DNA from: Nitrosomonas sp. UBA6494
GTDB lineage: Bacteria; Pseudomonadota; Gammaproteobacteria; Burkholderiales; Nitrosomonadaceae
Direction of reading: 5' to 3'
NCBI GenBank assembly: GCA_002435335.1
Contig: DJMI01000160.1
Location: 259 to 6,456 of the forward strand
DNA length: 6,198 bases
A program made the translations under genes and the position numbers. This document shows, piece after piece, positions 1 to 6,187 of the stretch (within the stretch, counting starts at the first letter, position 1; each line of letters starts with the position of its first letter). The notes below the pieces were generated by a model. The model was not told where the DNA came from. It worked only from the letters and a program-made list of their open reading frames with translations, and ran no database searches.

Positions 1-171
1 GAGCAAGCGATCGCACGCATGCGCATCGCGTTGTCCGAAATGGTGATTACCGGCATCAAAACCAACATTCCACTACACCGCGATCTGCTCAACGACGCCA
101 CTTTCCTGCGCGGTGGCGCTTCGATCCATTATCTGGAGCAAAAGCTTGCGCTGCATAACAAAGCCGAGTAA
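1..171 (+). CDS. accC: Biotin carboxylase subunit of acetyl-CoA carboxylase, C-terminal end only
   Basis: Only the last 56 codons are in the window; the 5' part lies upstream of base 1. The frame reads EQAIARMRIALSEMVITGIK, then TNIPLHRDLL, and later FLRGGASIHYLEQKL, ending in TAA at 169-171. The pairing of a MxxALxExxIxGIxTNIxLH stretch with a final (F)xxGxxxIHYLE motif is characteristic of the C-terminal domain of AccC. AccC carries out ATP-dependent carboxylation of biotin on AccB, the first half-reaction of malonyl-CoA formation in the cytoplasm. The frame is open from base 1 and stops 42 bp before prmA on the same strand, an arrangement known from betaproteobacterial acc operons. The related biotin carboxylases of propionyl-CoA or pyruvate carboxylase share this domain, but the short tail and the prmA neighbour favour AccC. 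Confidence 0.9.
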   Translation, partial: EQAIARMRIALSEMVITGIKTNIPLHRDLLNDATFLRGGASIHYLEQKLALHNKAE

Positions 172-213
172 CGGTACAACCATTTGCAATAATCGGCAAT
201 CGCGCCTCGCTCA

Positions 214-1119
214 ATGGCTTGGATTACGTTAAGCATTAAAACCGATTCGGTGCATGCTGAATTATTGAGCGACACGCTCATGGAACAAGGCGCGTTATCT
301 GTTGATATTCACGATGCCGCAGCCGATACACAAGACGAACAAATGTTGTTCGGCGAACCCGGAGAGCCGAGCGGAGAAATTTGGCAAAATGCCGAAGTTT
401 CGGCATTGTTCACTCAAGATACGGACATTGCCGACGTGTTGCACCACACTGCAGCAGCCATGAAACTGAGTACCCCGCTGCAATATCGCTTGAAACACAT
501 GGAAGAACAAGATTGGGTGCGCCTTACGCAATCACAATTCGACCCGATACAAATCTCGTCGCGCTTGTGGATTGTTCCGACATGGCATCAATCTCCCGAT
601 CCTACCGCAATCAATCTGATTCTCGACCCAGGATTGGCTTTCGGCACCGGCAGTCATCCAACGACACGTCTTTGCTTGCAGTGGCTGGATCGATACCTGC
701 AGCCCGGCGATAAGGTTTTGGATTACGGTTGCGGTTCCGGTATTTTGGCGATTGCAGCAATGAAACTCGGTGCCGGCCATGTCACCGGTATCGATATTGA
801 TCCGCTGGCCATCGAGGCAAGTCAAGCTAACGCATTGCGCAACGATTGCAACCCGACGCAATTTGAGTTCCTCTCGACCAATCAAACATTGGAAAACAAA
901 GCAGAGATGGATATCGTAGTTGCCAACATTCTCGCCAATCCGCTGACAATCCTAGCGCCCGTGCTCGCCCGAGCTGTGCGCCCGGGAGGCCACATCGTGT
1001 TATCCGGCATTTTGCAGCAGCAAGCGGAGCAAGTAAATCAAATCTATCAACAGTGGTTTGACATTAAAATTGCCGATTTTCAGGAAGATTGGGTGCTGTT
1101 AAGCGGCAACAAAAGATGA
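214..1119 (+). CDS. prmA: Ribosomal protein L11 methyltransferase
   Basis: This 301-residue protein is close to the usual PrmA length (about 295). PrmA is a cytoplasmic S-adenosylmethionine-dependent enzyme that methylates ribosomal protein L11 at several amino groups. The N-terminal region (about 1-100) starts MAWITLSIKT and matches the L11-recognition domain. The family signature LDPGLAFGTGSHPTT lies at 137-151. The SAM-binding motif I, VLDYGCGSG, is at 168-176, and the acidic ribose-contact stretch GIDIDP is at 192-197. A VANILANPL motif is at 236-244, the counterpart of the family's conserved NILA segment, and RPGGHIVLSGIL is at 256-267. The ATG at 214 gives the standard MAW start, although no clear Shine-Dalgarno sequence precedes it. 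The gene follows accC by 42 bp and probably shares its transcript. No catalytic motif is missing. Confidence 0.96.
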   Translation: MAWITLSIKTDSVHAELLSDTLMEQGALSVDIHDAAADTQDEQMLFGEPGEPSGEIWQNAEVSALFTQDTDIADVLHHTAAAMKLSTPLQYRLKHMEEQDWVRLTQSQFDPIQISSRLWIVPTWHQSPDPTAINLILDPGLAFGTGSHPTTRLCLQWLDRYLQPGDKVLDYGCGSGILAIAAMKLGAGHVTGIDIDPLAIEASQANALRNDCNPTQFEFLSTNQTLENKAEMDIVVANILANPLTILAPVLARAVRPGGHIVLSGILQQQAEQVNQIYQQWFDIKIADFQEDWVLLSGNKR

Positions 1120-1120
1120 A

Positions 1121-1163
1121 ATAATGTTCTCCGGTTGGCGTAATCGCATTATCTTTCTTACGC
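1121..1163. repeat. Interleaved short inverted repeats in the prmA-DUF3426 gap
   Basis: Two six-base inverted repeats interleave here. ATAATG (1121-1126) pairs with CATTAT (1147-1152), and GCGTAA (1138-1143) pairs with TTACGC (1158-1163). The two pairings exclude each other if folded as simple hairpins, because the arms cross. A short pyrimidine-rich run, ATCTTTCTT, lies between the arms of the second pair. This could be a weak attenuating or processing structure after prmA, but six-base arms with loops of 14-20 bases arise easily by chance. Confidence 0.2.
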
Positions 1164-1196
1164 ACACATCCGATTTATCGATATAGGCAATAGCGT

Positions 1197-1988
1197 ATGG
1201 CGCTCGTAACGCTCTGTCCCGGTTGCAATACCACACTCCGCATTCATTCCGCACAATTGCAAGCACATGGCGGCGATGTGCGTTGCGGTTGCTGTCAGCG
1301 CATTTTCAACGGCTTCGCAACCTTGATCACCGTCAACGAATCCGCCATCGAATCTTCGTTATCAGTAAAGCAATCGATGCAAATCGCGGACTCCCAGCCC
1401 GCACGGAGTCAACTAAACACGATAACCGAGGATCCTATCGATTCCGATTGGAATCGTGACACCGACAACAACGATCGATTATTCGACGATGATGCTTCGA
1501 AGCAATCTGCACAAACCCCTTGGATATTAGCAAATCTCGTTTTACTGTTGCTGTTCTTGGCACAACTGGCGTACTTCTATCGCACCGAACTCACTATTGC
1601 TGTACCTGCGATCCGACCGAGCTTGGAGCGTTACTGCGAACGCATCGGTTGTACTGTACCTTATCCGAAAGACATCCAATTACTCGGTATCGAATCCTCC
1701 GAGTTACAAAAAAATCCCCCACCGTATTCGGACATAACCACGATGCATGCAACAATCCGCAATCACGCCGATTTTGCACAAGCTTTGCCCGCAGTGCACT
1801 TGTTCTTACTCGATGCAGATGAACAGGTCGTGACCAGCCGGATTTTCACAGCATCGGAGTATTTGCCTGAGAATGACGCAGCCGCTCAATTCATCAAACC
1901 GCAGCACGATCTTGAAATTCGTGTGGATTTCGACAACAGCCAACTGAATGTACTGGGTTATCGCGTATTGTTGCTTTATCTGGATTGA
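1197..1988 (+). CDS. Zinc-ribbon (MJ0042-type) membrane-anchored DUF3426 protein
   Basis: The 263-residue protein has three visible parts. Residues 1-43 form an MJ0042/zinc-ribbon finger: CPGC at 7-10 and VRCGCC at 28-33 supply the CxxC pairs C7/C10 and C30/C33, with C32 as an extra cysteine. Residues 44-107 are a polar, acidic and probably disordered linker (for example DDDA at 97-100). A single hydrophobic helix spans about 108-128 (LVLLLLFLAQLAYFY). The remainder, about 130-263, resembles DUF3426, including the usual paired cysteines in YCERIGCTVP (146-155). With no signal peptide, the finger is probably cytoplasmic and the C-terminal domain periplasmic. It lies 77 bp after prmA, and this finger/DUF3426 protein is often found beside prmA in betaproteobacteria. 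Its molecular function is not established; assembly or sensing roles are only guesses. Confidence 0.85.
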   Translation: MALVTLCPGCNTTLRIHSAQLQAHGGDVRCGCCQRIFNGFATLITVNESAIESSLSVKQSMQIADSQPARSQLNTITEDPIDSDWNRDTDNNDRLFDDDASKQSAQTPWILANLVLLLLFLAQLAYFYRTELTIAVPAIRPSLERYCERIGCTVPYPKDIQLLGIESSELQKNPPPYSDITTMHATIRNHADFAQALPAVHLFLLDADEQVVTSRIFTASEYLPENDAAAQFIKPQHDLEIRVDFDNSQLNVLGYRVLLLYLD

Positions 1989-2002
1989 TGACACTGCCCC
2001 GC

Positions 2003-2027
2003 TTCGGCAACACAAAAACCTGCCAAA
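2003..2027 (-). terminator. Possible weak stem-loop between convergent genes
   Basis: Read on the - strand (downstream of zapE), TTTGGCA and TGCCGAA can form a 7-bp stem with one G-U wobble around an 11-base loop. On the + strand the same arms carry one C-A mismatch. No U-tract follows the stem in either direction, so it is not a textbook intrinsic terminator. It is listed because it is the only foldable element in the 62 bp convergent gap, where the two transcription units must end. Confidence 0.22.
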
Positions 2028-2050
2028 GAAAATTCAGCAGATTAAGATAG

Positions 2051-3247
2051 TTACTGACCGGGAATTAATTTGCCATGCCCCCTGATCAAATAATCTTCCG
2101 CTTGCATTTCCATCAAGCGGGAAAGGGTGCGCTCAAATTCAAAACTCAAGTCACCACCAGCGTATAAAGATGGCAAAGGTACCGCAGCGGAGCAAAGGAA
2201 TTTGACCCCGTGCTCGTACAGTGCGTCGATGAAATGTATGAAGCGACGGGCTGAATCGTTCATTTCCGCGGTAAACTGCGGTATCGCAACCATGATGACG
2301 GTATGATAGGTACGTGCAATCGCCAAATAATCGCTCGTGCCGCACGGATTCTCGCACAATCGCTTGAACGAAAATACCGCAACACCACGCGCCGCTTTAG
2401 GCACAAATAATGCGCGCCCTTTGACGATCAATTCCTCGCTGGGCACTTTGGCGCGATCCTCGATCCGGCGATCGGTCAGGCGAAAAAAAATGGACGCCAG
2501 TTGCTCGGTAGTTTCTTCATTGATCGGATAATAATAGGTTTGCGCGCCCTTTAACCGGTTATAGCGATAATCGACGGCACCATTCAATGAAACGACTTCC
2601 AGTTTTTCCTTGATTTGATCGATAAAAGGCAAAAAGCGCTGCCGGTTCAAACCGTTTTTGTACAATTCATCCGGCGGCAGATTAGAGGTCGCCACCACAA
2701 TCACGCCTTGCGCAAACAATTCCTTGAACAGTCGGGTCAACACCATGGCATCGGCGATGTCTGTCACTTGCAACTCGTCGAAACAAAGCAGCCGAGCTTC
2801 CTGGATGATTTTTCGCGCTATGAAAGGCATGGGGTCATCGTCGTTAGCGCGCCCGCCCAATTTTACTTTCTCACTTTCAGAGAGCTCGTGCCAATCTTTG
2901 AGCCGTTCGTGGATGTTGAGCATAAATTCATGAAAATGCACGCGCCGTTTGGATGCAATCGGCGCCACGGCAAAAAACAAATCCATCAACATCGATTTAC
3001 CACGACCAACACCGCCGTAAAGGTACACCCCCTTCGGCGCAGGCCGACTACTGCCAAGCCAACTAAACAACACGGTCGATAAGCGTGACTGAGCACGTTC
3101 ACCGCGATTGTGTTTGATCGGAAGATTGATCAACTCGTTGTGCAAACGGGTCAGTACCGCTACGGCTCTGGCTTGATCGGAATCCGGTTTAAGTTCTCCG
3201 GCTTGAATCAATGCTTGGTATTCTGTTTCAGGTGTTGCCGCGCTCAT
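2051..3247 (-). CDS. zapE: Cell division protein ZapE / AFG1-like P-loop ATPase
   Basis: From the ATG at 3245-3247 this is a 398-residue AFG1/ZapE-family ATPase (E. coli ZapE has 375). The Walker A motif GGVGRGKS is at 78-85 within VYLYGGVGRGKSMLMDLFF. The family's RRVHFHEFML is at 101-110, and Walker B LLCFDELQVTDIADAM is at 153-168, with D157/E158. The sensor-like VVATSNLPPDELY is at 184-196, followed by NRQRFLPFI at 201-209. Family segments RRFIHFIDALYE (334-345) and LSFEFERTLSRL (367-378) close the protein. ZapE is known as a Z-ring-associated ATPase acting late in division under stress or low oxygen; mitochondrial AFG1 is its relative. An in-frame TTG at 3290-3292 would add 15 residues, but these overlap ampG and look unlike the family, so the MSAATPE start was preferred. 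The start lies 4 bp after the ampG stop, so coupling is likely. Confidence 0.94.
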   Translation of the reverse strand: MSAATPETEYQALIQAGELKPDSDQARAVAVLTRLHNELINLPIKHNRGERAQSRLSTVLFSWLGSSRPAPKGVYLYGGVGRGKSMLMDLFFAVAPIASKRRVHFHEFMLNIHERLKDWHELSESEKVKLGGRANDDDPMPFIARKIIQEARLLCFDELQVTDIADAMVLTRLFKELFAQGVIVVATSNLPPDELYKNGLNRQRFLPFIDQIKEKLEVVSLNGAVDYRYNRLKGAQTYYYPINEETTEQLASIFFRLTDRRIEDRAKVPSEELIVKGRALFVPKAARGVAVFSFKRLCENPCGTSDYLAIARTYHTVIMVAIPQFTAEMNDSARRFIHFIDALYEHGVKFLCSAAVPLPSLYAGGDLSFEFERTLSRLMEMQAEDYLIRGHGKLIPGQ

Positions 3248-3251
3248 GATG

Positions 3252-4631
3252 TCAATCGGAAGAAGAACTCGCAAATGTGGCTTGCCCGGCAAACCATACC
3301 AGAATCAATACAGGAACACCCAACAAAGCAGTAGCGATGAAAAAGCTTTCATAACCGTAAGCATCGACAAATTGTCCGCTAAAACCGGCAATAAATTTGG
3401 GTAGTAATAACATCACAGAACTGAATAGCGCATATTGAGTAGCGGAGTAGGCAGCATTGGTAAGTCCGGACAAATAAGCGATAAACGCACTCGAAGCAAT
3501 GCCGGCCGAAAGATTATCCGCGGATATGGTAAAAATCAAACCGCTCACATCGTGGCCGCGACCGGCAAGCCATACAAACAACAAATTGGTAACCGCCGAA
3601 AGCACTGCGCCTAAGAAAAGCGTGCGCATGACCCCCATTTTTACCGTCAGCACACCACCTATCGCCGCACCGGCAATCGTCATGATAACACCATATACCT
3701 TCGAAATAGTTGCCACTTCTTCCTTGCTGTAGCCCATATCGACGTAGAACGGATTGCTCATCACGCCCATGACGACATCGGAAATGCGATACAACGCAAT
3801 CAAACCAAGTATCAACAATGCATGCCGACCATGCCGAATGATAAAGTCGCGAAACGGTGCGATCAAGGCACCGTATAGCCAAACCAGCACCGTCTTGACA
3901 CGTTCCGGCAATTTCCAGTGCGCCAGCGCACGCCGCGCGGCTTGCTCATTTTCGGTCACCACCTGACGGAAAGGAACCTCAGGTTCGCGTATACACAATG
4001 TTGTAAAAATACCAACAAGCATACTGGCTGCCATGATCAAATAGGCAAACCGCCATGGCGCATGATCATAAACATCGGCGCTGACATCGACCGCTGCAGC
4101 GATCCACAACACCCCGGCAGAAGCGAGAATCATCGCGACGCGATAACCGGCTTGGTAAGTTGCCGCCATTGCGCCTTGCAATTCGACCGCAACCGCTTCG
4201 ATACGATAAGCATCCAATGCAATGTCTTGCGTGGCGGAAGCAAAAGCAACCGCCAACGCGAAAAAAACCAGATGGGTCAGATTGATCAATGGATCGGTCA
4301 TCGCCATGCCGATCAACGCGCACGCGATGACGATTTGCGAAAGCAACAACCATGCGCGCCGCCGTCCCAATAACCGTGTCAGCAACGGCAACGACATGCG
4401 ATCGACCAACGGCGACCACAGCCATTTAAAACTGTACGCCAACCCGATCCAGCTCAAATGTCCGATGGTGGTGCGGTCGATCCCGGCCTCGCGCAACCAG
4501 AACGACAACGTCCCCATGATCAGCAGCAGCGGCAACCCGGCGGAAAACCCCAGCGACAGCATGCCAAGCACGCGAGGGTGGGCATAAACCCGCAGCGCTT
4601 GCAACCAACCGCGGGATGGCGTCGCTGTCAT
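3252..4631 (-). CDS. ampG: AmpG-family muropeptide MFS transporter
   Basis: The 459-residue protein is a polytopic inner-membrane permease of the major facilitator superfamily, most like AmpG. AmpG imports GlcNAc-1,6-anhydroMurNAc muropeptides for peptidoglycan recycling. Signs of the family are HPRVLGMLSLGFSAGLPLLL (18-37) and IGLAYSFKWLWSPLVDR (62-78). They also include GRRRAWLL (89-96) after helix two, the conserved SATQDIALDAYR (132-143), and a C-terminal half with SATQYALFSS (396-405). Hydrophobic helices can be placed at about 22-45, 57-75, 92-112, 117-135, 155-180, 193-213, 269-292, 305-330, 335-357, 362-385, 395-420 and 427-450. A polar cytoplasmic loop runs at about 215-245. The start ATG overlaps the xth stop (ATGA, 4628-4631), and no Shine-Dalgarno sequence is visible, so expression probably depends on xth translation. 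Related SLC33/acetyl-CoA transporter-like MFS members are the main alternative. Confidence 0.87.
   Translation of the reverse strand: MTATPSRGWLQALRVYAHPRVLGMLSLGFSAGLPLLLIMGTLSFWLREAGIDRTTIGHLSWIGLAYSFKWLWSPLVDRMSLPLLTRLLGRRRAWLLLSQIVIACALIGMAMTDPLINLTHLVFFALAVAFASATQDIALDAYRIEAVAVELQGAMAATYQAGYRVAMILASAGVLWIAAAVDVSADVYDHAPWRFAYLIMAASMLVGIFTTLCIREPEVPFRQVVTENEQAARRALAHWKLPERVKTVLVWLYGALIAPFRDFIIRHGRHALLILGLIALYRISDVVMGVMSNPFYVDMGYSKEEVATISKVYGVIMTIAGAAIGGVLTVKMGVMRTLFLGAVLSAVTNLLFVWLAGRGHDVSGLIFTISADNLSAGIASSAFIAYLSGLTNAAYSATQYALFSSVMLLLPKFIAGFSGQFVDAYGYESFFIATALLGVPVLILVWFAGQATFASSSSD
4628..4631 (-). other. ATGA stop/start overlap between xth and ampG
   Basis: On the - strand the four bases read ATGA. 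The ATG (4631-4629) opens ampG and the TGA (4630-4628) closes xth. Such overlaps normally allow terminating ribosomes to restart, which fits the absence of a recognisable Shine-Dalgarno sequence ahead of ampG. Confidence 0.9.
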
Positions 4632-5401
4632 AGCGTATGGTCGTAATCGACGATCAGCGGCGCATGATCGGAAAAACGCTCATCCTTGAAGATCGATACG
4701 CTGCGCGCGGTTTGTGCGATCCCGGGCGTGGCGATTTGATAATCGATGCGCCAGCCGACGTTTTTCGCCCAAGCCTGACCACGGTTAGACCACCAGGTGT
4801 ATTGATCGGATTCGGTATTCAAACAGCGAAACACATCGACAAAACCGATTTCATCAAACACATTCGTTAGCCAGGCACGCTCTTCCGGTAGAAAACCGGA
4901 ATTTTTCTGATTCGAGCGCCAGTTTTTCAAATCGATTTCCTTATGCGCGATGTTCCAGTCGCCGCATAAAATGATTTCCCGCCGACTCGCCATCAACTGT
5001 TGCAACACCGGAAGAAATTGCTCCATGAAATAAAACTTCGCCGCCTGACGGTGCTCCCCACTGGAGCCAGACGGCAGATAAATCGATACGATGCTGAGAT
5101 TGCCGAAATCCGCTTGTAAAAAGCGCCCTTCGGCATCAATGTCGGCTACACCGATCCCTTCAATGACACGATCTGGCTGCTTGCGCGTATAAATACCAAC
5201 ACCGCTGTAACCCTTTTGCTCCGCGCAATGGAAATAACCATGATAATCATCCGGTGCCAACATCTCGCCGGAGAGATCGGGCAATTGCGCTTTCAATTCC
5301 TGCACACACACCACATCCACGGTTTGCTTTGCAAGCCATGCAAAAAAGCCTTTTTTCGCCGCCGCGCGGATACCATTGAGATTCTGCGTTATAATTCGCA
5401 T
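4628..5401 (-). CDS. xth: Exodeoxyribonuclease III / AP endonuclease
   Basis: This is a 257-residue member of the exonuclease-endonuclease-phosphatase fold (E. coli ExoIII has 268). It cleaves DNA at abasic sites and degrades 3' ends during base-excision repair. The catalytic set is complete: N7 in TQNLNG, E35 in VCVQELK, Y108 in SIYLPSG, D148 and N150 in CGDWN, D220 in GWRIDY, and the terminal SDH at 244-246. The stretch KNVGWRIDY (213-221) resembles Bacillus ExoA and human APE1 more than E. coli ExoIII (NRGLRID), so it may be mainly an AP endonuclease. The ATG at 5399-5401 gives the typical MRIITQNLNG start. The gene leads a leftward cluster with ampG (ATGA overlap) and zapE, and diverges from pyrE with 26 bp between start codons. 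No clear ribosome binding site is seen. Confidence 0.95.
   Translation of the reverse strand: MRIITQNLNGIRAAAKKGFFAWLAKQTVDVVCVQELKAQLPDLSGEMLAPDDYHGYFHCAEQKGYSGVGIYTRKQPDRVIEGIGVADIDAEGRFLQADFGNLSIVSIYLPSGSSGEHRQAAKFYFMEQFLPVLQQLMASRREIILCGDWNIAHKEIDLKNWRSNQKNSGFLPEERAWLTNVFDEIGFVDVFRCLNTESDQYTWWSNRGQAWAKNVGWRIDYQIATPGIAQTARSVSIFKDERFSDHAPLIVDYDHTL
5390..5395 (+). promoter_or_regulatory. Candidate -10 hexamer of the pyrE promoter
   Basis: A perfect TATAAT sits at 5390-5395, which places a transcription start near 5402 and gives an untranslated leader of about 25 bases before the pyrE ATG at 5428. It lies inside the first codons of xth, which runs the other way. No good -35 hexamer is seen at 16-18 bp spacing (5367-5372 reads CGGATA); a TTGAGA at 5376-5381 is only 8 bp away and too close. 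The -10 match is seen directly; use as a promoter is inferred. Confidence 0.5.
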
Positions 5402-5413
5402 CTTTAAATAATC

Positions 5414-5418
5414 GAGAG
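5414..5418 (+). promoter_or_regulatory. Ribosome binding site of pyrE
   Basis: GAGAG at 5414-5418 ends 9 bases before the ATG at 5428 but only 3 bases before the in-frame GTG at 5422. The spacing therefore supports the ATG as the start of pyrE. Confidence 0.55.
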
Positions 5419-5427
5419 TCTGTGGTT

Positions 5428-6072
5428 ATGTCTGATTTCCGGCAAGCCTTTATTCAATTCGCCATCGAACGCAAGGTACTGTGCTTCGGTGAGTTCAAAA
5501 CCAAAGCGGGGCGCATGTCGCCGTATTTTTTCAACGCCGGATTGTTCAACGATGGCGACTCGCTGCGCAAACTCGGTCAATTTTACGCCAAAGCGATCGT
5601 CGATGCCGAGCTTCCGTTCGACATGCTGTTCGGCCCGGCATACAAAGGTATTCCGTTGGTCAGCACCATCGCCGTCGCCCTAGCCGAAATGGACAAAAAC
5701 TATCCGTTCTGTTTCAACCGCAAGGAAGCCAAAGACCACGGTGAAGGCGGCGTATTAGTCGGTGCGCCGATGCAAGGCCACGTGCTGATCGTGGATGACG
5801 TCATCTCAGCCGGTACCTCAGTGCGCGAATCGGTCGATTTGATCAAAACGGCAGGCGCGACACCAGCCGGCGTCGTGATCGCGCTTGATCGCATGGAACA
5901 AGGCATTGGAAAATTATCGGCAGTGCAGGAAGTACAGCAAACACACGGTCTGCCGGTTACTTCGATCATCGATCTCGACGATCTGGTCGCCTATTTGCAC
6001 CATCACGCTGAACTCGAACCACAGTTGCATGCGGTGCAACGCTACCGGGATATGTATGGAGTGGTTTATTGA
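5428..6072 (+). CDS. pyrE: Orotate phosphoribosyltransferase
   Basis: The 214-residue protein matches the length of proteobacterial PyrE (E. coli 213). It joins orotate to PRPP to make orotidine 5'-monophosphate, the fifth step of de novo pyrimidine synthesis, as a cytoplasmic homodimer. An N-terminal KTKAGRMSPYFFNAGLF (24-40) contains the orotate-contacting SPYFFN segment. MLFGPAYKGIPL is at 66-77. The mobile catalytic loop FNRKEAKDHGEGG is at 96-108, with R98, K99, K102 and H104. The PRPP-binding signature VLIVDDVISAGTS is at 119-131, with D123/D124. The ATG at 5428 was chosen over GTG at 5422 because it gives the standard MSDFRQ start and better Shine-Dalgarno spacing. The gene is divergent from xth. 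Downstream, only 10 bp separate its TGA from the inverted-repeat segment at the window edge. No attenuator-like leader peptide is visible. Confidence 0.97.
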   Translation: MSDFRQAFIQFAIERKVLCFGEFKTKAGRMSPYFFNAGLFNDGDSLRKLGQFYAKAIVDAELPFDMLFGPAYKGIPLVSTIAVALAEMDKNYPFCFNRKEAKDHGEGGVLVGAPMQGHVLIVDDVISAGTSVRESVDLIKTAGATPAGVVIALDRMEQGIGKLSAVQEVQQTHGLPVTSIIDLDDLVAYLHHHAELEPQLHAVQRYRDMYGVVY

Positions 6073-6082
6073 AGAATCGTCG

Positions 6083-6093
6083 CTAGGAGTCTG
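6083..6093 (+). repeat. Left arm of the 11-bp inverted repeat
   Basis: CTAGGAGTCTG, the exact reverse complement of 6188-6198. It starts 10 bp after the pyrE stop codon and is followed by a run of five T. Confidence 0.8.
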
Positions 6094-6141
6094 TTTTTAA
6101 CACTGAAACGGCAACACAGATAGTTTTTCGACGGCCTGTCA

Positions 6142-6155
6142 GGTAATGCATTACC
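6142..6155. repeat. Perfect 14-bp palindrome
   Basis: GGTAATGCATTACC reads the same on both strands. It overlaps a smaller inverted repeat, CCTG-T-CAGG, at 6135-6143. It could be a dimeric protein binding site or an internal structure of the surrounding element. There is no U-tract, so it is not an intrinsic terminator. Confidence 0.6.
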
Positions 6156-6187
6156 CCACTTGGCTCGCTACGATTGCTTAAGTCCGG

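Noticed and set aside
532..885. 117-codon open frame on the - strand
   Set aside because: Antisense to the SAM-binding core of prmA, with low-complexity composition and no family resemblance.
1991..2009. TGCC-GGCA hairpin as an intrinsic terminator for the + strand genes
   Set aside because: The stem is only 4 bp and no T-run follows.
2615..3082. 155-codon open frame on the + strand
   Set aside because: It lies wholly antisense to zapE, which has clear Walker motifs. Its translation is rich in H, Q and R and shows no domain.
3248..3292. Upstream TTG start extending zapE by 15 residues
   Set aside because: The extension overlaps the end of ampG, uses a weak start codon and does not look like a family N-terminus. 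ATG at 3245-3247 gives a standard start 4 bp after the ampG stop.
3918..4373. 151-codon open frame on the + strand
   Set aside because: Antisense shadow of the ampG coding region, with no recognisable motif and no start signal.
5376..5395. TTGAGA as the -35 partner of TATAAT
   Set aside because: The spacer is only 8 bp, far short of the 16-18 bp needed by a sigma-70 promoter.
5422..5427. GTG start adding two residues to pyrE
   Set aside because: It would lie only 3 bases from the GAGAG ribosome binding site, whereas ATG at 5428 has suitable spacing and gives the normal PyrE N-terminus.
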